Below, piece after piece: positions 38,700 through 41,971 of a stretch of DNA of 41,971 nucleotides. The stretch's first letter is position 1, and each line of letters opens with the position of its first letter. Made by a program: the position numbers and the translations under genes. This DNA is from a virus. The notes under the pieces are model-generated. The model ran no database searches. It worked only from the letters and a program-made list of their open reading frames with translations, and was not told where the DNA came from. The stretch spans positions 1 to 41,971 of IMG/VR virus record IMGVR_UViG_3300042876_000248. One strand, written 5' to 3'.

Positions 38700-39000
38700 T
38701 TTTCCTTTCCCTGTCAGTTCTATGATAATTTTTGTTGTATTCTCTCATATAAAAATATCTTTTCATGCCTAAGTTACATACTTTAGCCCAATAATTTCCA
38801 TGGCATTTGGGACTACAGAACTTATACGTACTTTGTGTTTGAGTAAACCATTCATGGCAGAAATAACATCTAATTTCTTTTGGTGTAAAAGTAGCAAGGC
38901 ATTTTTTACACCTGCTAGTTTTTCCAGATTTACGATACTTGTCATTCCTAAATTCTTCTAATGGTTTTTCAAGCCCGCACTTACTGCACTTCTTTTTCAT
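38692..39000 (-). CDS. Multi-zinc-knuckle protein (102 aa)
   Basis: CSKCGLEKPLEEFRNDKYRKSGKTSRCKKC (4-34) is the double CxxC ribbon often found at the N-terminus of phage HNH proteins; CYFCHEWFTQTQSTYKFCSPKC (46-67) is a second CxxC...CxxxC site. A basic, Tyr-rich C-terminus follows. There is no HNH core, so it may be a DNA-binding protein or a remnant. Overlaps both neighbours by 4-8 bases. Confidence 0.7.
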   Translation of the reverse strand: MKKKCSKCGLEKPLEEFRNDKYRKSGKTSRCKKCLATFTPKEIRCYFCHEWFTQTQSTYKFCSPKCHGNYWAKVCNLGMKRYFYMREYNKNYHRTDRERKNA

Positions 39001-39239
39001 TTTCCCAAATGTTCACTTATTCTATTCTCCAGCTCTCTTTTAACCCAATAGAACTTCTGCTGTTGGTGATCAATTGACTGTTGGGGAAAGTTTTTGCTTA
39101 ATTTCATTGCATCTGCAATTCTAAGTTCATTTTCAAACATTTGAAGAAGTTGTTTATTGCTTGCTTTTGAGATGGAATCAAGCAGTTCTCCGTTTTGACG
39201 GAGTATTTCTTGTATTCCTTGTTCTAATTCTTTCAACAT
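38997..39239 (-). CDS. Helical protein (80 aa)
   Basis: Almost entirely helical with heptad-like hydrophobics (LKELEQGIQEILRQNGELLDSI, KQLLQMFENELRIADAMKL, FYWVKRELENRISEHL). No clear ribosome-binding site before ATG 39239. Part of the leftward small-gene block. Function unknown. Confidence 0.6.
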   Translation of the reverse strand: MLKELEQGIQEILRQNGELLDSISKASNKQLLQMFENELRIADAMKLSKNFPQQSIDHQQQKFYWVKRELENRISEHLGK

Positions 39240-39336
39240 CTAAATTTTTTTCTGCTTCAACTAAGTAAAGCATAAAGCCCACTCCCATGACTAATAAAAA
39301 TATTAGTCCTACTAAAATTAAAAGTAAATCCAACAA
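39178..39336 (-). CDS. Possible small membrane protein (52 aa), TTG start
   Basis: A frame from TTG 39336 reads a strong membrane segment (LLLILVGLIFLLVMGVGFMLYLV) and then overlaps the next gene by about 60 bases in another frame. GGAAG lies upstream. The hydrophobic stretch supports translation of at least the first part, but the long overlap and rare start leave real doubt. Confidence 0.35.
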   Translation of the reverse strand: MLDLLLILVGLIFLLVMGVGFMLYLVEAEKNLDVERIRTRNTRNTPSKRRTA

Positions 39337-39337
39337 T

Positions 39338-39424
39338 TTATTTTCTTCCAAAAAAATACCAATCGGCTAAAACTCCTAATATAAAGCCTAGTAAAAAGTT
39401 AACTACAATCAAAGTTAAAACCAT
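39338..39424 (-). CDS. Tiny membrane protein (28 aa)
   Basis: A 28-residue peptide with one membrane span (LTLIVVNFLLGFILGVLADW) and a basic end (FFGRK). ATG 39424 has GGAGG eight bases upstream, a good site. Such single-span peptides are common in phage accessory blocks; role unknown. Confidence 0.55.
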   Translation of the reverse strand: MVLTLIVVNFLLGFILGVLADWYFFGRK

Positions 39425-39504
39425 TCATTATACCTCCCTACATCATTCTCATCTTCAAAGATACTTTTAATATGGATGATTAAAAATTTAAGTTTGTTTA
39501 TCAT
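39415..39504 (-). CDS. Possible 29-residue peptide
   Basis: A short frame from ATG 39504, three bases past the stop of the 64-aa membrane gene, whose N-terminus (INKLKFL) resembles that of the gene upstream (TKLKFLKY). A 17-bp stretch (39480-39496) is repeated at 39681-39697. No ribosome-binding site seen; low confidence. Confidence 0.3.
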   Translation of the reverse strand: MINKLKFLIIHIKSIFEDENDVGRYNEWF

Positions 39505-39507
39505 TAG

Positions 39508-39702
39508 TTATGATTGTATTTTGGCTACTAACCATACAAGACCGATGTAAAAAATAAATACAAATCCAATGCCTATTATAAGTGTCCTTAACTCATCAGT
39601 TCCCCATATAAGAAGAGTAACAATGGGAGTAAAAACCATAATCACTGGAATTATATATTCCTTTAGTTTATTCATATATTTTAAAAATTTAAGTTTGGTC
39701 AT
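39508..39702 (-). CDS. Two-span small membrane protein (64 aa)
   Basis: Hydrophobic segments at about 16-31 (YIIPVIMVFTPIVTLLIW) and 39-60 (LIIGIGFVFIFYIGLVWLVA), with a basic N-terminus (TKLKFLKYMNKLK). No family recognised. Could be a second lysis-related or superinfection protein. Ribosome-binding site weak. Confidence 0.65.
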   Translation of the reverse strand: MTKLKFLKYMNKLKEYIIPVIMVFTPIVTLLIWGTDELRTLIIGIGFVFIFYIGLVWLVAKIQS

Positions 39703-39720
39703 TAATTTTTTTCATTATAG

Positions 39721-39906
39721 TTACCATCTATAATCATGTGATTGACCTCTCTTAAGCCACTGACCACAAATTCCACAAAGATGTCCATCAAAAGCTTGTA
39801 TAAAAGACTCAGGTGTCTCTCTAATATTTTCCAGTTCTTTCACCCTTGCTTCCAGCCTTTTCACCCTCCCCTCCAACTCTTTAACTGTTGTTTTTTTGTT
39901 TGTCAT
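39721..39906 (-). CDS. Coiled-coil zinc-knuckle protein (61 aa)
   Basis: N-terminal coiled coil (VKELEGRVKRLEARVKELENI) followed by FDGHLCGICGQWLKRGQSHDYRW with a CxxC and His residues likely to bind zinc. ATG 39906 is one base past the stop of the 32-aa zinc-ribbon gene; an upstream GTG at 39918 is an alternative. Function unknown. Confidence 0.6.
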   Translation of the reverse strand: MTNKKTTVKELEGRVKRLEARVKELENIRETPESFIQAFDGHLCGICGQWLKRGQSHDYRW

Positions 39907-39907
39907 T

Positions 39908-40006
39908 TTAAAATCCACAAAAGTGTTTCCCTTTCACTTCAATCTTCTTGCCACAAGCTGGACAATATATATCTTTTTTAAGTTTTTTGGTTTGTTTTTT
40001 CGCCAT
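39908..40006 (-). CDS. Minimal zinc-ribbon peptide (32 aa)
   Basis: Basic N-terminus (KKQTKKLKK) then YCPACGKKIEVKGKHFCGF, a CxxC pair with a third Cys and a His. It starts just beyond the stop of the 95-aa gene and ends directly before the next gene. Short, but the Cys motif and tight packing support it. Confidence 0.55.
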   Translation of the reverse strand: MAKKQTKKLKKDIYCPACGKKIEVKGKHFCGF

Positions 40007-40011
40007 TAAAC

Positions 40012-40299
40012 TTAATCAACCACTAACCTAACCATATCCTTAGATTGATATTCTCTCTGCCTTTTAACAGCCCATACTCCTTTTGATAGTCTTATGGTCT
40101 TATGCTCTTGATGGTTTATCAATGCTTTATTTAAGATCACCAAGTAAAGATCATTATTTTTGGTAAATATGTCTCCTCCGTCTAAAGTATGAGAATGCCC
40201 CGTACTTTCGCCACGAAGTATCACATTGCCTTTCACCTTTTTAACAGTCTTAGGCAACTCATTAATTTTTATAAATACTAAATCTCCCTGTCTTTTCAT
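40012..40299 (-). CDS. Phage protein with GESTGHSHTL motif (95 aa)
   Basis: A beta-rich protein with KGNVILRGESTGHSHTLDGGDIF (about residues 24-46) and a GVWAVKRQREYQ ending. From memory, the ESTGH-H and final Trp/Tyr pattern recurs in small phage proteins with no known function. Good ribosome-binding site (AGGTGATGTAA). In the leftward block after the repeat protein. Confidence 0.68.
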   Translation of the reverse strand: MKRQGDLVFIKINELPKTVKKVKGNVILRGESTGHSHTLDGGDIFTKNNDLYLVILNKALINHQEHKTIRLSKGVWAVKRQREYQSKDMVRLVVD

Positions 40300-40308
40300 T
40301 TACATCAC

Positions 40309-41313
40309 CTAGCTTTCTGATATGGGATTATACTCTGTATCTTTGAGTCCAAATGTCCACGCAACAGCTTCATGTGCGCTAACTGCATTAGGTTTAACTC
40401 TCAAGTAATAAACTCTACTCGTTGATGAGTCTTTTACCTTGACGTACCTTGCAACATGCTCTGGATCATCTTTTAAGTCAACTTCCAGAAGTTCACCAAA
40501 TCTATCCTTTTGAATACTCCTTGCTTTTAAGGCTTTGATAAATCTTTCTCCCATCCTCTCTTGAATAACACGCCTTACCTCAAGGTTTTCTTCTTTCTGC
40601 CAATCAGATTTTGATAATTTATCAGGAGTTTCTATAATTTTTTTGTTTGCCCTTACTCCATGCCAGAAGTAATAACCAACGCCATCACTCCACTCAACCG
40701 CTTTAACATTTTCGTTATGCAGTCTTCCTTCTTCATCCCTTGTTAATCGTATAGGCTTTCTAACCAACCACGCTTCTTTTTCATATAATCCATATCCGAT
40801 TACATTCTCTGAAACTTTAATAAGCCATATTAACTTGTTGGGTTCCAATAAATCATTAAAAGTCTTGTAAAAGGATAAATCATCGCTGTCATACCAAGCC
40901 CTAACTGAATCCCTAACTGAATCCCAAACTGAATCCCAAACTGAAGCCCTAACTGAATCCCTAACTGAATCCCAAACTGAATCCCAAACTGAATCCCAAA
41001 CTGAATCCCAAACTGAAGCCCTAACTGAATCCCTAACTGAATCCCTAACTGAATCCCAAACTGAATCCCAAACTGAAGCCCTAACCGCTTTTGTAAAAGA
41101 TTCGGGAGATTCAAACCATTTTATTTTTTTAGGCAATTCCAGCCCTGCAACTTTATATGCGTTATTCATACAAAGCTCCACTTCCTTGTCTGATAGTCTC
41201 TGCTTGGTAGATAAATATATCTCAATCTGCTTTTGAGCAAATTTCTTGCAATAAGCTAACTGAGCTTTAGTAAGCTCCTTTTGTCCTTTTTTTATTTTTA
41301 ACTCTTTTTTCAT
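40309..41313 (-). CDS. DUF6745-like protein with tandem SVWD/SVRD repeat (334 aa)
   Basis: Three parts: a helical N-terminus (1-75: KKGQKELTKAQLAYCKKFAQKQIEIYLS), fifteen 4-residue units [AD]SV[WR] (about residues 79-138), and a C-terminal region (140-334) with NKLIWLIKVSENVIGYG, AVEWSDGVGYYFWHGVRA and a final VRKP/DLKDDPEHVARYVKVKD...EAVAWTFGL. The layout resembles DUF6745-type proteins as I recall them; unverified. The repeat probably stacks as a solenoid. ATG 41313 has AAAGGA upstream. The function is unknown. Confidence 0.65.
   Translation of the reverse strand: MKKELKIKKGQKELTKAQLAYCKKFAQKQIEIYLSTKQRLSDKEVELCMNNAYKVAGLELPKKIKWFESPESFTKAVRASVWDSVWDSVRDSVRDSVRASVWDSVWDSVWDSVWDSVRDSVRASVWDSVWDSVRDSVRAWYDSDDLSFYKTFNDLLEPNKLIWLIKVSENVIGYGLYEKEAWLVRKPIRLTRDEEGRLHNENVKAVEWSDGVGYYFWHGVRANKKIIETPDKLSKSDWQKEENLEVRRVIQERMGERFIKALKARSIQKDRFGELLEVDLKDDPEHVARYVKVKDSSTSRVYYLRVKPNAVSAHEAVAWTFGLKDTEYNPISES
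40900..41079 (-). repeat. Fifteen near-identical 12-bp units
   Basis: Units CC[TA]-AAC-TGA-[AT/AG]C differ at only two or three positions, giving DSVR, DSVW and ASVW. They fall into higher-order blocks of four to six units, each opened by ASVW. Near-identity at the DNA level points to recent expansion by slippage or unequal crossing-over and to length variation between strains. Confidence 0.9.
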
Positions 41314-41333
41314 TTTTTCCTTTCACTTGAGAA

Positions 41334-41549
41334 ATTAGTGGAGGAGGTAAGGATTTGTTAGTCACCTTACATGAGTGAATCCATAACGATTCGGCCCATC
41401 TCAAGTAGTTCGATCTCTAGTTGTTACAAGTTGCGATCTTGTCCTCTAACCCGTTGATCTCCCGCCTGGTTCTCTTGCTCTCACCAATCCGTTCTCCTAC
41501 TTTCGTAAACGGCCTTTGCGTCTACCTGTTCCGCCACTCCTCCACTAAT
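41334..41549 (-). ncRNA. 216-nt structured RNA with tRNA-Leu-like 5' half
   Basis: ATTAGTGGAGGAG (from 41549) and CTCCTCCACTAAT (to 41334) form a perfect 13-bp closing stem that includes a 7-bp acceptor-like GGAGGAG/CTCCTCC. The 5' side continues TG-GCG-GAACAGGTAGA-CGC, a typical tRNA-Leu D-arm. Inside are a stem CCGTT/AACGG with a GAAA-capped inner hairpin, an anticodon-like arm ACAAG-ATCGCAA-CTTGT, GAATC/GATTC, and GTAAGG/CCTTAC next to the acceptor strand with an expanded loop (CAAAT reminiscent of a T-loop). No CCA end is encoded. A normal tRNA is excluded by length and the disrupted anticodon arm; it may be a tRNA-like structure or ribozyme. GC is higher than in its surroundings. Confidence 0.55.
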
Positions 41550-41906
41550 CTACTCAATATTGTCAATTTCAACATCTTTACATAAATCAAGTCCAAATGC
41601 TCTCACTCCGTGGTAGCGAATAGTTACTTGCTTTCGAGACTTGTTAGCCTCTTTAGCCTTTTCTATCAAACCTCGATTATCTCTGTTTATACAGTACATA
41701 TCCTCTTGCGAGGATGAATTATCAGTTTTAAAGTAAACATCGTAATTTCTAAATATATATCCGTTTTGATCTATTGCTGTTATGTAGCCTGAATGTTCAC
41801 CCTCTCCAATACTGGATAAATGAATTCCAGCTACAAGGAATAAAATTAGTCCTACGACTAATGATCCAGTTACCAATAAAACTAACTGACCAATATTTTC
41901 ATTCAT
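41550..41906 (-). CDS. Single-span membrane protein with GEHSGYITA domain (118 aa)
   Basis: Residues 8-29 are a membrane segment (LVLLVTGSLVVGLILFLVAG), followed by an outer or lumenal beta domain: GEGEHSGYITAIDQNGYIF, VYFKTDNSSSQEDMYCI, then a helical segment and VTIRYHGVRAFGLDLCKDVEIDNI with two Cys that may bond. From memory, similar small EHTGYV...SSQEDxYC proteins are frequent in Patescibacteria genomes and their phages. ATG 41906 has GGGGGTGA upstream. Its start region is the terminal repeat. Confidence 0.75.
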   Translation of the reverse strand: MNENIGQLVLLVTGSLVVGLILFLVAGIHLSSIGEGEHSGYITAIDQNGYIFRNYDVYFKTDNSSSQEDMYCINRDNRGLIEKAKEANKSRKQVTIRYHGVRAFGLDLCKDVEIDNIE

Positions 41907-41971
41907 AATTTTCACCCCCTTTAGAGGGGCTTGGAATCAGCTCTTTTACTTCTAACTCCAAGCCTAAGTAT
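41811..41971. repeat. Right copy of the direct terminal repeat
   Basis: Identical to bases 1-126 up to 41936, then diverging in the hairpin arms (41937-41958) and matching again to the end. Covers the 5' part of the membrane-protein gene and its leader. See the left copy at 1-162. Confidence 0.85.
41907..41971 (-). promoter_or_regulatory. Right copy of the two-hairpin leader
   Basis: Here the long hairpin reads CTTGGAGTTAG with CTGATTCCAAG (11 pairs counting G-U), and the second hairpin CCCC-TCTAAA-GGGG overlaps the ribosome-binding site of ATG 41906. The inner arm sequence differs from the left copy although pairing is kept, so the structure rather than the sequence may be selected. Confidence 0.5.

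Noticed and set aside
39480-39697. 17-bp direct repeat TTAAAAATTTAAGTTTG as a mobile-element footprint
   Set aside because: It encodes the similar N-terminal residues KLKFL in two neighbouring small frames; no inverted ends or target duplication accompany it.
40900-41079. Short regular repeats that might be a CRISPR array
   Set aside because: Units are 12 bp, contiguous, in frame inside a gene, and have no spacers.
40830-41114. Second minus-strand frame with LGIQFGIQ repeats
   Set aside because: A 12-bp unit gives repeats in every frame. The DSVW/DSVR frame belongs to a longer protein with conserved-looking flanks and a ribosome-binding site.
41334-41549. Ordinary tRNA-Leu or tRNA with a group I intron
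   Set aside because: The anticodon arm does not follow the D-arm, no matching 3' half of that arm was found, and there is no clear group I P7 pairing. The extra length is too short for a full intron. I keep it as an unclassified tRNA-like RNA.
1-41971. Recoded genetic code (TGA or TAG read as an amino acid), common in some CPR bacteria and their phages
   Set aside because: Core genes are full length with the standard code and all three stops end genes at sensible places, including many ATGA overlaps.

Overview
The window is an essentially complete, AT-rich tailed-phage (Caudoviricetes) genome. The first 126 bases recur exactly at the right end (1-126 = 41811-41936), and a leftward operon runs off the left end and re-enters at the right end, so the DNA is circular or terminally redundant. 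TGA, TAA and TAG all act as stops, so the standard bacterial code is used. No integrase, recognisable lysogeny repressor, DNA polymerase, primase or helicase is present, so replication must lean on the host. Low GC, many leaderless start codons and small protein families I associate with Patescibacteria (CPR) suggest such a host; this is inference, not proof.

Layout. (1) About 0.2-2.7 kb, leftward: two operons of small proteins, one starting with a membrane-anchored transglycosylase-like protein. (2) 3.26-5.58 kb, leftward: terminase large and putative small subunit plus two small proteins, flanked by two hairpin-rich non-coding stretches (2.72-3.25 and 5.58-6.07 kb). (3) 6.07-14.33 kb, rightward: portal, two large probable internal/ejection proteins (one with an HExxH domain), scaffold and major capsid protein. 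(4) 14.47-15.70 kb, rightward: a nucleotidyltransferase/adenylylsulfate-kinase fusion and a sulfotransferase-like protein. (5) 15.70-23.96 kb, rightward: an 876-residue protein with a roughly 340-residue Ser-Pro-Ser stalk, a LamG protein with a shorter stalk, and tail/baseplate proteins. No tape-measure protein was recognised. (6) 23.94-35.92 kb, leftward: one tightly overlapping operon starting with a helix-turn-helix protein and a Rad52-like annealing protein, then eight glycosyltransferases, two SAM methyltransferases, a HAD-like protein, a small HExxH protein and a stand-alone NPRGL domain. (7) 36.0-38.43 kb, rightward: lysis cassette with a YvrJ-like protein, several small membrane proteins, an HNH-AP2 homing endonuclease and a C39-like peptidase. 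(8) 38.43-41.91 kb, leftward: many small proteins, a protein with fifteen tandem 12-bp repeats, and a 216-nt tRNA-Leu-like structured RNA.

How it may work together. My main proposal is a virion-decoration system: mucin-like Ser/Pro stalks on the tail (or neck) are made next to a PAPS-generating fusion enzyme and a sulfotransferase, while the leftward operon supplies glycosyltransferases and methyltransferases. One of those glycosyltransferases carries, at its N-terminus, the same NPRGL domain that is encoded alone at the head of the sugar operon, which could be a recruitment module. Regulation appears to use near-consensus sigma70-type promoters placed so that transcription starts at or within a few bases of the start codon. 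Three leftward promoters share a TGACA-N5-TGTCA dyad over the -35 box, a candidate operator for a phage regulator.
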